This document shows positions 25,977-34,992 of a DNA stretch of 64,000 nucleotides, one piece after another. Source of the DNA: Armatimonadota bacterium (GTDB taxonomy: Bacteria > Armatimonadota > Fimbriimonadia > Fimbriimonadales > Fimbriimonadaceae); contig JAIUNY010000007.1 in the NCBI GenBank assembly GCA_020161505.1, positions 1-64,000 of the forward strand, given 5' to 3'. The position numbers and the translations under genes are program-made. The notes below the pieces were generated by a model. That model made no database searches. It worked only from the letters and a program-made list of their open reading frames with translations, and was not told the DNA's origin. Numbering within the stretch: the stretch's first letter is position 1; each line of letters begins with the position of its first letter.

Positions 25977-26003
25977 TGGTACACCTCACAAAGTGTAGAT
26001 GAC

Positions 26004-26012
26004 GTGTCCACA
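26004..26012 (-). repeat. IS3 terminal inverted repeat, right
   Basis: GTGTCCACA on the plus strand; the outer CA matches the TG end of the left repeat. Internal homology beyond 9 bp is weak. Confidence 0.85.
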
Positions 26013-26127
26013 ATTTGGGGCGCACTCCAGCAAAGCCCAGGAGGGGGAACCGTACTCGGCTGGGCGGTAGCTCAGTCGATCACGCGCACCACTTGTCTCG
26101 CAACTGGCCTCCGGCCCCCCAGAACAA

Positions 26128-26424
26128 CTAGCCCAAAAGACCGTTGATCCGACGCGCCAGCTCAAAATCATAGCTTGTCAGACCGCCACCCGCGTCGTGG
26201 GTGACCATGCTGACTCGAACCTTCTTGTATCCGATGTGCAAATCCGGGTGATGATTCAAGGCATCCGCGACGTAGCCCACGGCGGCCCCGAAAACCAGTC
26301 CATCTTTGTAGCTCTCAAAAGAAAAATCGCGAACCAGCGCGGGGCCATCGAGCGACCAACCGGGCGCAGTGGAAAGAGCTTCCTCAACGGCAGAGGGCGA
26401 AAGTTTGTCGTAACTCAGGGACAT
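26128..26424 (-). CDS. 4a-hydroxytetrahydrobiopterin dehydratase
   Basis: Pterin-4a-carbinolamine dehydratase, 98 residues. Conserved features: PGWSL, RDFSFESYKDGLVFGAAVG, and the active-site motif HHPDLHIGYKKVRVSMVTHD (catalytic His cluster). It regenerates dihydrobiopterin for aromatic amino acid hydroxylases, or serves as an accessory enzyme of molybdopterin use. No hydroxylase gene is in the window. Confidence 0.9.
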   Translation of the reverse strand: MSLSYDKLSPSAVEEALSTAPGWSLDGPALVRDFSFESYKDGLVFGAAVGYVADALNHHPDLHIGYKKVRVSMVTHDAGGGLTSYDFELARRINGLLG

Positions 26425-26465
26425 AGCTGACTTCCTTTACGAAGCGAACCGCACGGCACTCAGCA

Positions 26466-27968
26466 TCAGAATCCGTCGAGGAGTGAATCCCTGCCTCGCG
26501 CCGACACTTCGTGGAATTCGGTCGCAACCCGCACCGCTTCATCAACCGGCAGATCATCGATCTCCGTACTTTGGAAAGTCGCAGCCGCACTGGAGCAAGT
26601 GACCGTCGCAAGTTTGAACACGCGCTGAGTAGGGGTTTGGGAGATCGTGACCGCCTGAATCTTGTCACCGGGCAGGAAGTTCCACTGCCGCTTGAGCCAC
26701 CCGACCCGAGTCGCCAACACGCCGCTCACTTGAGCCCACCGCGCAGTGCGCCAATAGATATATCCGCTGAATGCTGCGAGCGCCATCAACCCCACGAAGA
26801 CCCCGGCAGCTCCCCACTTGAGCCAATAAACACTAATCAAGGAAATCGCGACAGAAGGCAAAAAGCCGGACCGTAGGTGCCGCCAGAAGGTGCTCTTGCT
26901 GACCTCTCGCCATTCCGGGGCGGAGAGATCGTACTTAGGCAAGGTCAGGCGCATCATGCGATCGCGCTCTGATTCCCGAAGCACTGGAGTGAGCAGGGGT
27001 GCGGTCTGAATCTGAACTTCCTCATTCCGCTTTTCCCCTCCAAATCCCCCGGCGGTTGCAACGTACATCTTCGAGATATTCAGCCATCGCTGGACAAAGT
27101 TCTGGCTCACGTGAACGGTCTGAATCCGTCTGAGAGGTACCGTGTTCTCAAAGTGATTGAAGAGCCCGTAGGCGCGTTTGATTTTGCCGTCCTTCTCCGT
27201 GATTTCGAAGTCGAAATACTTCACGAAAGTCGAGACAATCGAAACGACCCAGCCAATCGCGAAGAAAGCGAGCATCAAACCGCCCCAGAGCATCCAGTTT
27301 TGTTGTTGGGCGGGCACTCGGGCCGCCGTACGGATGGTGTCGCGGTCAATGGCATTGAAGAAAGTCTGCTGAAAGGGCGGAAGCGCAAGCAAACCGAAGA
27401 TCGCGGCGAGGATGGTGAGGGCTCGGTTTTCGCTCGCTCCCACGAGCAGGATCTCCCAGATCGTGGGTTTGTAGACAATCTTCTTGTCTCGGGCTTCCAG
27501 AACCGGCGAATAACTCCTTGGCCGCTCGCCCGTGAGTTGGGCCCGCAGCACATGAGCCTGCTCATCGGTGAGCGCAGAGATGGCCGCTTCCGCCGCTCCG
27601 CCCGCTGCGGTCTCGATCTGAACATCCACCAGCCCGAGCAGGCGGTGAAGGAGCGTCCGCTTGAAGTTGATGTTCTGAATCCGATCCAGCGGAATCGTCC
27701 GAAGGTTCTTCGTGATGATCCCTGACTTGATCAAGAGGTTTCCTTGGTGAATCGCGTAGCCGTAGCTGAAGTACCGGAGCAAGGCGGGAATCACGACGGC
27801 AAGACCGAGGAGAGACAAGTACAGCTCCACTTGAGTCTCGGAGTCGGTGCTCCCTCGCTGGAAAATCTGAACCCCCACAATCAGGATCACGACAAAGAGC
27901 TGCCGCAGAGCGCGAGGCAGCTCGATCACGATCGTCAGAGGGTGGATGCGGTGGAAGACCGGATTCAT
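26466..27968 (-). CDS. Large PH-domain membrane protein (YdbT-like)
   Basis: About 500 residues with three bacterial PH (bPH2/DUF304) units, separated by membrane helix pairs (~15-55, 200-250, 360-400). Each PH unit has the LDRIQNINFKR-type strand (TIPLDRIQNINFK; VPLRRIQTVHVS; KIQAVTISQTPTQRV). ATG 27968 overlaps the stop of the smaller partner by 4 bases. The pair corresponds to YdbT and YdbS, membrane proteins implicated in envelope stress or export of peptide toxins in Bacillus. In this organism the role is unknown. Confidence 0.8.
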   Translation of the reverse strand: MNPVFHRIHPLTIVIELPRALRQLFVVILIVGVQIFQRGSTDSETQVELYLSLLGLAVVIPALLRYFSYGYAIHQGNLLIKSGIITKNLRTIPLDRIQNINFKRTLLHRLLGLVDVQIETAAGGAAEAAISALTDEQAHVLRAQLTGERPRSYSPVLEARDKKIVYKPTIWEILLVGASENRALTILAAIFGLLALPPFQQTFFNAIDRDTIRTAARVPAQQQNWMLWGGLMLAFFAIGWVVSIVSTFVKYFDFEITEKDGKIKRAYGLFNHFENTVPLRRIQTVHVSQNFVQRWLNISKMYVATAGGFGGEKRNEEVQIQTAPLLTPVLRESERDRMMRLTLPKYDLSAPEWREVSKSTFWRHLRSGFLPSVAISLISVYWLKWGAAGVFVGLMALAAFSGYIYWRTARWAQVSGVLATRVGWLKRQWNFLPGDKIQAVTISQTPTQRVFKLATVTCSSAAATFQSTEIDDLPVDEAVRVATEFHEVSARGRDSLLDGF

Positions 27969-28633
27969 CGCGGCTCTTGGGGCGGAGTGTCGTTCGCCGG
28001 GGACGCAGGGGGAATCTCGGCGAGACCCTCCAGCCCGGGGGGTTGCCAAGCGGTTCCCGCGATCGGAGAAGGTGGTAAATCGGGGAGCTGAGGACCAGAG
28101 TCCGAAGGAGCGACCATCGGGGCAATGGGTTCGTCCAGCGCCTGTTTCGGGGTGTCTTTGATCAATGTGGCGCGCAATTGCTCGCCCCGGGCTTCCGTCA
28201 GGCCAGGGATCGAGACCGCCGCCGTCGGCATACCGCCGACAAACAAGCTGACGTTGACGAGTCCAAGCGCTCGGGCGATCGGGCCGGCAGAGATATCAAC
28301 ATGCTGGATCCGATTGCGACTCACAAACCGCCAAGATCTCCAGAAAACTCCTTTCGCGACGGCCAGATCATCCTCGCCCAACCGAAAGCGGTAGAGGTGG
28401 TACGTGCGACCGACAATCCACTGCCCGATGCCCAGGGAGAGCACGAGCAGCCCCCCCGTGATGGCGAGGGGGGGCACCCGCCAGTTGTCGAGTCGTCGCG
28501 TGATGAGGAACTCGGGGACTCCCACCATCAGAGCAATGATGAGCGTCGAGATGAGATTTTCGACTCGCCACAAGGTCTTCACCTGAGGCTCCAACATCTC
28601 CCAAGTCTCGGTTTCGAGGGCGCGTCCTGGCAT
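27965..28633 (-). CDS. Small PH-domain membrane protein (YdbS-like)
   Basis: 222 residues. Two membrane helices (~28-48 and 55-75), then one bPH2 domain (LYRFRLGEDDLAVAKGVFW, RNRIQHVDISAGPIARALG, LFVGG). The C-terminal ~55 residues are Pro/Ala-rich and probably disordered. First gene of the two-gene unit; overlaps the large partner by ATGA. The two probably form one membrane complex, as in the YdbST type. Confidence 0.8.
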   Translation of the reverse strand: MPGRALETETWEMLEPQVKTLWRVENLISTLIIALMVGVPEFLITRRLDNWRVPPLAITGGLLVLSLGIGQWIVGRTYHLYRFRLGEDDLAVAKGVFWRSWRFVSRNRIQHVDISAGPIARALGLVNVSLFVGGMPTAAVSIPGLTEARGEQLRATLIKDTPKQALDEPIAPMVAPSDSGPQLPDLPPSPIAGTAWQPPGLEGLAEIPPASPANDTPPQEPR

Positions 28634-28750
28634 TCCTGACTGTTCTTACCCGGAATTGAGACGCGAGGTTCGCCGCAACGGGGAAAACCGCAGAAACCAG
28701 AGGGCCCCTTCTGGGAGTATCCTAGACCGGAAAAATGTTTGGAGAGAGCG

Positions 28751-29419
28751 ATGTCTAGCCCAATCTTCGAGCCGTTTGGCGAGGATATGTTCCTGAACAC
28801 GGAGCGGAGATGCCCCGTGATTCTCTGCCTTGATACCTCGTCTTCAATGACGCCCCACATCGGGATTGTCAATCAGGGCCTGAGAGCGCTGAAGGCCGAC
28901 TTGCAAACCGACATCCTGGCCAGTCAGAGAGTGGAGATTGCGATCGTCACCTTTGGGCCGGTGCAGCTGGTGCAAGATTTCGTCACGGTGGATCACTGGG
29001 TGCCGCCGACTCTGCACCCACAGGGCAATACCCCGCTCGGCGAAGCGCTGATTCAGTCGATCCAGCAGATCACGATCCGCAAGCGTGCCTACCGCGAGGC
29101 GGGAGTTCCATATTACCGGCCCTGGCTGTGGCTGGTCACCGACGGCGCACCGACCGACAACTGGCAGAAGGGGCTAAATGTCGCCCAGGCCGAGATCCAG
29201 CGGGGCGGCTTGGAGCTCTTCACGATCGGCACGGACGGAGCCGACTTCAGCATTTTGCGAACCATCAGCTCGCCTCGTCAGCCGGTGCGACTGCGTGATG
29301 CCAAGTACCGCGAGATGTTCGTCTGGCTTTCTCAGTCGCTCAAGCCGGTTTCCAAGTCCGATCCCGGATCGAAGCTCCAGCTTCCGGATCCCCGTGAGTG
29401 GGGCGAAATCACGAGCTGA
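28751..29419 (+). CDS. VWA-domain protein, TerY-like
   Basis: A 222-residue von Willebrand A domain with a full metal-ion-dependent adhesion site: LDTSSSM (D-x-S-x-S), Thr in the GNTPLGEAL loop, and Asp in VTDGAPTD. ATG 28751 has GGAGAG just upstream; the 28739 start is less likely. No signal peptide, so it is cytoplasmic. It resembles TerY of the tellurite/stress (Ter) systems. It is followed by a PP2C phosphatase and two kinases at 6-bp and overlapping spacings. This is the TerY-P signalling unit described for bacterial Ter gene neighbourhoods. Confidence 0.9.
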   Translation: MSSPIFEPFGEDMFLNTERRCPVILCLDTSSSMTPHIGIVNQGLRALKADLQTDILASQRVEIAIVTFGPVQLVQDFVTVDHWVPPTLHPQGNTPLGEALIQSIQQITIRKRAYREAGVPYYRPWLWLVTDGAPTDNWQKGLNVAQAEIQRGGLELFTIGTDGADFSILRTISSPRQPVRLRDAKYREMFVWLSQSLKPVSKSDPGSKLQLPDPREWGEITS

Positions 29420-29425
29420 TTCGCT

Positions 29426-30199
29426 ATGGAATGGTTCGTCGCGGCGGCTAAACAAACCGGTCGGGTGCATACCGATCCAGAGCAGGGTCAGGATGCCTAC
29501 GGTTTCCTGAGGCTTGCCCAGGGAGATGTTTTGGTCGCCGCGATCAGCGATGGTGCCGGATCCGCCGAACATGGGGCGGTGGGTTCGGAGCGAGGGGTGG
29601 CGGCCTTTCTGCAAGCAGGCAAGGAGTTCATCGAAGCCGGCCTCAATCCCCTCACCGCAACCGATGAAGAGTGCGCCGATTTGTTCGGAGCCGTGCATCG
29701 GAGCCTGATCGCTCATGCGGGCAAGGCCGAAATCCCTCTCCCCGAGATGAGCGCGACTCTGGTCGCGGCGATCATCACGCCGGAGGGTGGACTGTTTCTC
29801 CAAGTCGGAGATGGCGCGGCGGTGTTTGCCAGCGGCGAAACCCTCGCTCTGCCCCACTTCCCTGCGGATGGCGAATTCGTCAACATCACCCAGTTCATCA
29901 CCAATCCCGAATGGCGTGAGAACCTGATCCTGACCCGGCACCAAGGTGCAATCGAGGATGTATTCCTCTTTTCCGACGGACTGCAATACCTGCTGATCGA
30001 CTTCAAAGATCAAGTTCCTCATGCGCCCTTTTTCGGTCGATTGAGGCAGATGATGCGCGACCCGGCCGCGACCAAAGAGATTCTCGAAGGCTGGATGAAC
30101 CAGATGCTGGCCTCGGATCAAGTGACCAGTCGGAGCGATGATGATACGTGCCTCCTGATGGCGCATCGGAGGGCGAAACCGCGCGATGGAGCAGAGTGA
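29426..30199 (+). CDS. PP2C-type Ser/Thr phosphatase of TerY-P unit
   Basis: 257 residues with PP2C metal-binding motifs: ISDGAGSAEHGAVGSERG, FLQVGDGAAVF, LFSDGLQYL and SDDDTCLLMA. The TerY-P triad includes such a phosphatase, which presumably removes phosphate added by the neighbouring kinases from the VWA protein or a target. Starts 6 bp after the VWA gene and overlaps kinase 1 by 14 bases. Confidence 0.88.
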   Translation: MEWFVAAAKQTGRVHTDPEQGQDAYGFLRLAQGDVLVAAISDGAGSAEHGAVGSERGVAAFLQAGKEFIEAGLNPLTATDEECADLFGAVHRSLIAHAGKAEIPLPEMSATLVAAIITPEGGLFLQVGDGAAVFASGETLALPHFPADGEFVNITQFITNPEWRENLILTRHQGAIEDVFLFSDGLQYLLIDFKDQVPHAPFFGRLRQMMRDPAATKEILEGWMNQMLASDQVTSRSDDDTCLLMAHRRAKPRDGAE

Positions 30200-32195
30200 G
30201 CTCCGGCTCAATCTTGGCCTGAAAGCGAGCTACCGCACCGGTTCTGGCGGCACGATTCACCTGGGCAACAAACTCGGACAGGGCGGCGAGGGCGTGGTGT
30301 ATCGCGTGCTCGAGAACGCGGAGTGGGTCGCAAAGATCTATCACGACAACGACGTTCGGTACGCGAAGGGCAAGAAAGCTGCGTTCTTCACCACCCTCAC
30401 CAACGATCGATTGCTGGAGGCAACATCCTGGCCTTTTGACACCTTGCTCGACGAGCACGGTCGCCCGATCGGCTTTCTCATGCCGCTGCTGAGTGGGACA
30501 AAGTCTCTCTTCGAGGCCTATCACCCTAAGTCACGCAGCCGAGAGTTCCCTCGGGCAGATTTCCGATTCCTTGTTCGCGTGGCGAAGAACTTCGCGACGG
30601 CGGTTTACTACGTTCACGAGGCCGGATGCATCATCGGCGATCTGAACGAGAGCAACACACTCGTGGACGACCGCGCAATGGTCAAGCTGATTGATGCCGA
30701 CAGCTTTCAGGTGATTGCGGAGGGCGATCTCTACCCTTGCCCCGTGGCGAAGACCGAACTTCTTGCCCCAGAACTCCACGGCGAAGACCTCGATCTCGTC
30801 GAGCGAACCATCACTCACGATTGCTTCCCCCTCGCCGTCCTCTTGTTTCACATCCTGGTGCTTGGTCGGCACCCCTACGCAGGGATTCCGATCGATGACC
30901 AAGAGTTCACGTTGGAGACCGCGATTGTCAATCACTGGTACGCCTACTCGGAACGCCGGGACATTCCGCAAAAGCCTCCTCGCGGCATGGACTTGAGCTA
31001 TCTCTCCCCCGAGATTCTCACTCTGTTCGAGCGGGCCTTCGATGGCGATCTCGACGATCGTCCGTCCTCACAAGAATGGCACGAGGCCCTCACGCGCTAT
31101 GAAAATGAACTGATGGTCTGCTCGCAGTCGCCGCAGCACTGGTACTGGCGGGGGGGCGTGGGGTGCCCGTGGTGCGCGATGGAAACCGCCTGGCGCGTTC
31201 GGCTGTTTGGCGCGGAAGTCGCGGCGGCGGTGAAGATCGCTCCTGAACCTGAGCTTGCGAGTTTCACTGAGTACGAGCGACTCATCAAGCGGATGGAGAA
31301 CACCAACGCTCCCATCTTCTACGTACCGGAAAAGCTTCCCACAAAGGAGGATTTCCAACGTGCGGGACGGATCAAATCGGATGGACAAGGCACCTCGCGC
31401 GGCGCGAATTGGGTCGTGTCGGTTTTCCTGATCGTCTGGACTTCCCTCTTTGCCTACGGTTTCGTCAGCCAGTCCGCCGGTCCGGCTGTTGCCTCGTTGA
31501 TGCCTTTCCTCGCGATCGCGATTTGGCTCATCGTCATCGCCCAGCAGGGCATCCTCGGAGGAACCCCTCCAGCTCAGCGATACCGCGAGACTCGAAAGCA
31601 ACTCGAGGATCTGCTGACTCAGCGTCGTGAGTTCATTGATTCGCAAGATTTCGAGGCGACGAAACGACAACTCATTTCGGAAGCAAAGGCCACGCTCGCC
31701 ATGCTTCGGGAACCTCTGCCCATGGAGTACCAGTTCCTCCTCGAGGCGATCCCCAACGAATCGGAGACCTTGCTTCAGAGATACAGCGTCAATGCTTCGC
31801 CGCTCAGCGAGGGCCCGCGGGGGCGGCTTCGTGGGCTCGGCATTCAGGATGCCTGGGATCTGCTGCAGCACGGGATCAAGCGTCCGGAAGGCTTCACGGA
31901 TCGTGACTGGAAAGTCGCGCAAGATTGGCTGATGGAACTGGTGAAGACAATCATCGGTTCACAGTATCAGAGTCATTTTGATGACCACGTTTTGTCCACG
32001 GGCAAGCAAATCCAGTTGCGCGCCCACCAGAAAATTGTGGAAGCAGATCGTCAACTTTCTGATCTCTCGGTTCGCCTGCGCGACTACGACGCGCGAGCGG
32101 AAGCGGAAGACATCACGCTGCGCAAGAAACTTTGGGACGAATATGTTCGAGCCGTCGGGTGGGGGATGTCGCCGGACATCGATCAAGGATCATGA
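30186..32195 (+). CDS. Membrane-anchored Ser/Thr kinase 1 with zinc knuckle and HhH (TerY-P)
   Basis: 669 residues. Kinase domain ~20-300: Gly loop LGQGGEGVVYR (30-40), Lys50 in WVAK, catalytic GDLNESN (Asp152), metal-binding DADSF (Asp170/172), APEL activation-end. Then Cys/His knuckle (CSQSPQHW ... GCPWCAME near residue 325), two membrane helices (~408-453), a coiled segment, and a helix-hairpin-helix-like stretch (GRLRGLGIQDAWDLL, ~545). The GDLN form replaces HRD, as in several TerY-P kinases. It overlaps kinase 2 by ATGA. Cytoplasmic kinase at the membrane; substrates unknown. Confidence 0.88.
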   Translation: MEQSELRLNLGLKASYRTGSGGTIHLGNKLGQGGEGVVYRVLENAEWVAKIYHDNDVRYAKGKKAAFFTTLTNDRLLEATSWPFDTLLDEHGRPIGFLMPLLSGTKSLFEAYHPKSRSREFPRADFRFLVRVAKNFATAVYYVHEAGCIIGDLNESNTLVDDRAMVKLIDADSFQVIAEGDLYPCPVAKTELLAPELHGEDLDLVERTITHDCFPLAVLLFHILVLGRHPYAGIPIDDQEFTLETAIVNHWYAYSERRDIPQKPPRGMDLSYLSPEILTLFERAFDGDLDDRPSSQEWHEALTRYENELMVCSQSPQHWYWRGGVGCPWCAMETAWRVRLFGAEVAAAVKIAPEPELASFTEYERLIKRMENTNAPIFYVPEKLPTKEDFQRAGRIKSDGQGTSRGANWVVSVFLIVWTSLFAYGFVSQSAGPAVASLMPFLAIAIWLIVIAQQGILGGTPPAQRYRETRKQLEDLLTQRREFIDSQDFEATKRQLISEAKATLAMLREPLPMEYQFLLEAIPNESETLLQRYSVNASPLSEGPRGRLRGLGIQDAWDLLQHGIKRPEGFTDRDWKVAQDWLMELVKTIIGSQYQSHFDDHVLSTGKQIQLRAHQKIVEADRQLSDLSVRLRDYDARAEAEDITLRKKLWDEYVRAVGWGMSPDIDQGS

Positions 32196-34234
32196 GTCAG
32201 TTCTATAAGGTAGGGGAATCAGGGGAAAAGAGCCGGATCACGCTAGGGGCCCGAATTGGCGAAGGGGCGGAAGGCGAGATTCGTCACGTCGAAGGCCATG
32301 CGGATACGCTTGCCAAGCTGTACAGAGAAATCGAAAACGCTCCGACGCAGAAGCTGCAAGCGATGCTGCGGAAGGATTCACCGGAGCTCGAGGCCCACAC
32401 AAGCTGGCCCAGCGCGCTCGTCGTCGATGAAAGCAAGCGGATCGTGGGCTTCCTCATGCCCTTTCTGCACAAATGGATTCCAATTTTCCGGGTTTACAAT
32501 CTCCGTCTGCGTCGCCAAAAACTCCCTGAGGCCGACTTCCGGTTCATTGTGGAGGTCGCGACCAACCTTGCGGCTGCCGTCGAGGTGGTTCACCGGAAGG
32601 AAATCGTGATCGGCGACCTGAACGAGAGCAACGTGTTGGTCTCACCCCTGGCTCAGGTTCGTCTCATTGACACGGATAGCTTCCAGTTCACCGACGGCGA
32701 TGTCACCTTCCAGAACTTTCTTGCAAAGACGGAGTACCTCGCTCCGGAGCTCCATGGACGAGATCTACACACCCACGCCCGAACCGCCGATCACGATCGT
32801 TTTGCCCTGGCAATTCTCATCTTCCAGTTGTTGATGCTTGGTCGTCACCCCTTTGCCGGGCGACCGGCCGACGACGAGGACATCAGCCTGGAAAGTGCCA
32901 TCCGCAAGGGTTGGTATGTTTTCGGACGGAAAAACTCCGGCGAGCTTCTGCCGCCAGCGGGGCTCGCCATCGAGAGCTTGAGCCCAAGGCTCTGCGATCT
33001 TTTTGAACGGGCTTTCGCGCTCGATCGCCCAGATGGTCGTCCGACGGCGGGAGAATGGCAATCTGCGCTTGAGGAATTTGCTCAGAGTCTGATTCCCTGT
33101 CCCAGCCAGGCCAAGCACGTTCATGGCGGGCACCTGGAGTCATGCCCGTGGTGCGCATTCCAAGCCCAGATGCGTGTCGCTCCCTTTGGCGTCGGCGATA
33201 CCTCTCCTGCGGCCCCGATTCCTCTGCAAAGAGAGATCGTTCCCGTCGATCCGGCCCGTTTTCAGCGAGCCCTCGTCCTTTCGAGCGCGGAAGTAACCTC
33301 CGCTCTCAATACAACCCGAGGGGAAACCGTGGCGAGCGTCGAGTCGATCACCGCCGAGCACAGGCAGCCACGGAAGTGGCACTCCTTCCCCTTGAGCATC
33401 GGGGCGGTTGTTTTCATCACGATCCTGGCCGGGTTCGGCATTCTGGCAACCCTGGCGGTGAGTTCGTCCGGCCTCAGCATCGCGAGTGCCTTCCCCGCAG
33501 TCATCCCGGGCCTTCTCCTCTTTTGGACCATCGGCGGCATGGTGAAGCTTCAGCGGCTGAAGTCACTTTACTGGTGGCATGATGATCGACTGCTGGCCCT
33601 CGTCACGCCCCTGCAGCAGCATCCCCTTCAACAGAGAGCGCACTCCCTGGGGCGAGACATCATCTTGCTGGAACGTCTGCGTCAGCACAAATTGATGATC
33701 GAAATCGCCGCCCTGGAACGGGTGATGTCCCGCGCTGGGCATGAGAGCCCGAATGCCTTCCTCCGCAAGTACCTTCTCGCATCGGCGCAATCGGAGTCGC
33801 GCGATCAGATCCCATTCAAGCGACTTCGAACGAAGGGAGTCAACACTGCCGAAGACCTCTCGTTCGAGAAATACGGCGAACTTGACTTCATCTCCCCTTC
33901 CGTGCTCGACGGGATGCTAACCTGGAAACTCTCGCTTCTCCACGCGTTTTACGGCGAAGAACGCGGAATGCTCTCCGAGGCCGTCCGGGCCGCGATCTCC
34001 GAGGAAGTGAAGATTCTGGATTCAGAGATCTCACACAAGATCGCCGACATGGGCGACAGTCTGAATCAGTTCGTCGAAACGTTCTCGCAGGAGTACGCGA
34101 TGATCGCGGATGATATTCTAACTGTGCGCGACTCTCGGCATGCGGCCCTGCTCGCCTATGTCGAGTACGCCCTGAGTCATGGGGCCAAGCTCTCGGAGAA
34201 TCCCAATCGAAAAGAAACTCCTCAGACCACTTGA
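32192..34234 (+). CDS. Membrane-anchored Ser/Thr kinase 2, paralogue of kinase 1 (TerY-P)
   Basis: 680 residues from ATG 32192. The same order of parts as kinase 1: Gly loop IGEGAEGEI (22-30), Lys42 in LAKLY, GDLNESN, LIDTDSF, then LAPELHG. CPWC knuckle near residue 316 (SCPWCAFQ), two membrane helices (~400-450), and a helix-hairpin-helix-like stretch (KRLRTKGVNTAEDLSFEK, ~540). All catalytic residues are kept, so both kinases should be active. Duplicated kinases under one VWA/PP2C pair suggest two inputs or a kinase cascade. The stop overlaps the convergent GH4-like gene by 13 bases. Confidence 0.88.
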   Translation: MSQFYKVGESGEKSRITLGARIGEGAEGEIRHVEGHADTLAKLYREIENAPTQKLQAMLRKDSPELEAHTSWPSALVVDESKRIVGFLMPFLHKWIPIFRVYNLRLRRQKLPEADFRFIVEVATNLAAAVEVVHRKEIVIGDLNESNVLVSPLAQVRLIDTDSFQFTDGDVTFQNFLAKTEYLAPELHGRDLHTHARTADHDRFALAILIFQLLMLGRHPFAGRPADDEDISLESAIRKGWYVFGRKNSGELLPPAGLAIESLSPRLCDLFERAFALDRPDGRPTAGEWQSALEEFAQSLIPCPSQAKHVHGGHLESCPWCAFQAQMRVAPFGVGDTSPAAPIPLQREIVPVDPARFQRALVLSSAEVTSALNTTRGETVASVESITAEHRQPRKWHSFPLSIGAVVFITILAGFGILATLAVSSSGLSIASAFPAVIPGLLLFWTIGGMVKLQRLKSLYWWHDDRLLALVTPLQQHPLQQRAHSLGRDIILLERLRQHKLMIEIAALERVMSRAGHESPNAFLRKYLLASAQSESRDQIPFKRLRTKGVNTAEDLSFEKYGELDFISPSVLDGMLTWKLSLLHAFYGEERGMLSEAVRAAISEEVKILDSEISHKIADMGDSLNQFVETFSQEYAMIADDILTVRDSRHAALLAYVEYALSHGAKLSENPNRKETPQTT

Positions 34235-34914
34235 TCCAGCCACGCTCGGAGAGGGGTTTCTTTGCCGGAACTCATCAGTTCGAACAGTTCCTCGTCCCGC
34301 CGTACCCACCGAAGAATCTGGTGGGGGATCAGGCTTTCCTGGACGTCGGTAAGCGGCTCAGGCCATCTCAGAGATTCCCCGGCTGCGAACGGCGTCTCAC
34401 GCATCAGGCTCACGACTCGAGCGGAGTCGGGGATCTGCGGGACGAGGATCTGGAGAGCATCTGCCATGGCCTCAACCCGGCTGAATTGCTCGTGGTTCGG
34501 CACGCTGAGAAGCTGCTTGGTGTGCTCGCTCAGCGATTCCGGCGGCGTGGGCCTGTTCCGATCGCCCCCGTAGAAATGGATAGGGATCTCCTGGTCTTCA
34601 AACATGGCCAGGCTCGGCGAGAGATGGGTTCCGATGAGTCGCCGAGCGCAGTCCTCGTGGAGACACAGAATCGCGTCCGTCGTTCCCGGAGCAGCCTCCT
34701 CCAGACTCGTCGTCGAGCTCACCGTTGCTTCCGAGTTCCAATCGTCCATCAGGCATCGAGCCAGACGGTCCATCAGGTCGAGCCGTTCTTCGTTGGCATC
34801 CCACAGTCGAATCGCAAGCGGGACATCCGGGTACCAGTTACAGAGGGTGGCAAACACGGGCGGCGCGCACCTTACATTTCCCGCTCCCAACACCGTCACA
34901 ACACGCCCTGCCAT
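34222..34914 (-). CDS. Rossmann-fold protein resembling GH4/malate-dehydrogenase-like N-terminus
   Basis: About 230 residues from ATG 34914. N-terminal strand-turn VVTVLGAGNVRCAPP is like the GAGS(V) NAD-binding start of GH4 glycosidases. IRLWDANEERLDLMDRLA fits the acidic residue after the second strand. It is much shorter than GH4 (~440), and the catalytic half is missing. Either a divergent member or a decayed one. The 3' end lies over the kinase 2 stop on the other strand. Confidence 0.45.
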   Translation of the reverse strand: MAGRVVTVLGAGNVRCAPPVFATLCNWYPDVPLAIRLWDANEERLDLMDRLARCLMDDWNSEATVSSTTSLEEAAPGTTDAILCLHEDCARRLIGTHLSPSLAMFEDQEIPIHFYGGDRNRPTPPESLSEHTKQLLSVPNHEQFSRVEAMADALQILVPQIPDSARVVSLMRETPFAAGESLRWPEPLTDVQESLIPHQILRWVRRDEELFELMSSGKETPLRAWLDQVV

Positions 34915-34992
34915 CGCTCGGAAAGTGTACCGATGAACCCATCTGCTGCGCATAAGGAATTGCCACCCGGAACTAGGTAACCTGCATGCTTC

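Larger units (their letters stand above)
24827..26012 (-). mobile_element. IS3-family insertion sequence, complete
   Basis: A 1186-bp element with terminal TG...CA, 9-bp terminal repeats (TGTGGACAC/GTGTCCACA) and two overlapping transposase frames read from right to left. The size, the frame arrangement and the A-AAA-AAG slippery site at the orfA end are standard for IS3. No target-site duplication is visible next to either end (TTTC left, ATTT right). It sits in the start codon of the Cys-rich gene. Both frames are intact, so the element may be functional. Confidence 0.9.

Noticed and set aside
24821-26018. Target-site duplication around IS3
   Set aside because: The flanking bases (CTTTTC left, ATTTGG right) do not form a direct repeat at the TG...CA ends.
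26062-26078. tRNA-like GGGCGGTAGCTCAGTCG
   Set aside because: It matches only the 5' acceptor/D-arm of a tRNA; no anticodon stem or T-arm follows. At best a fragment.
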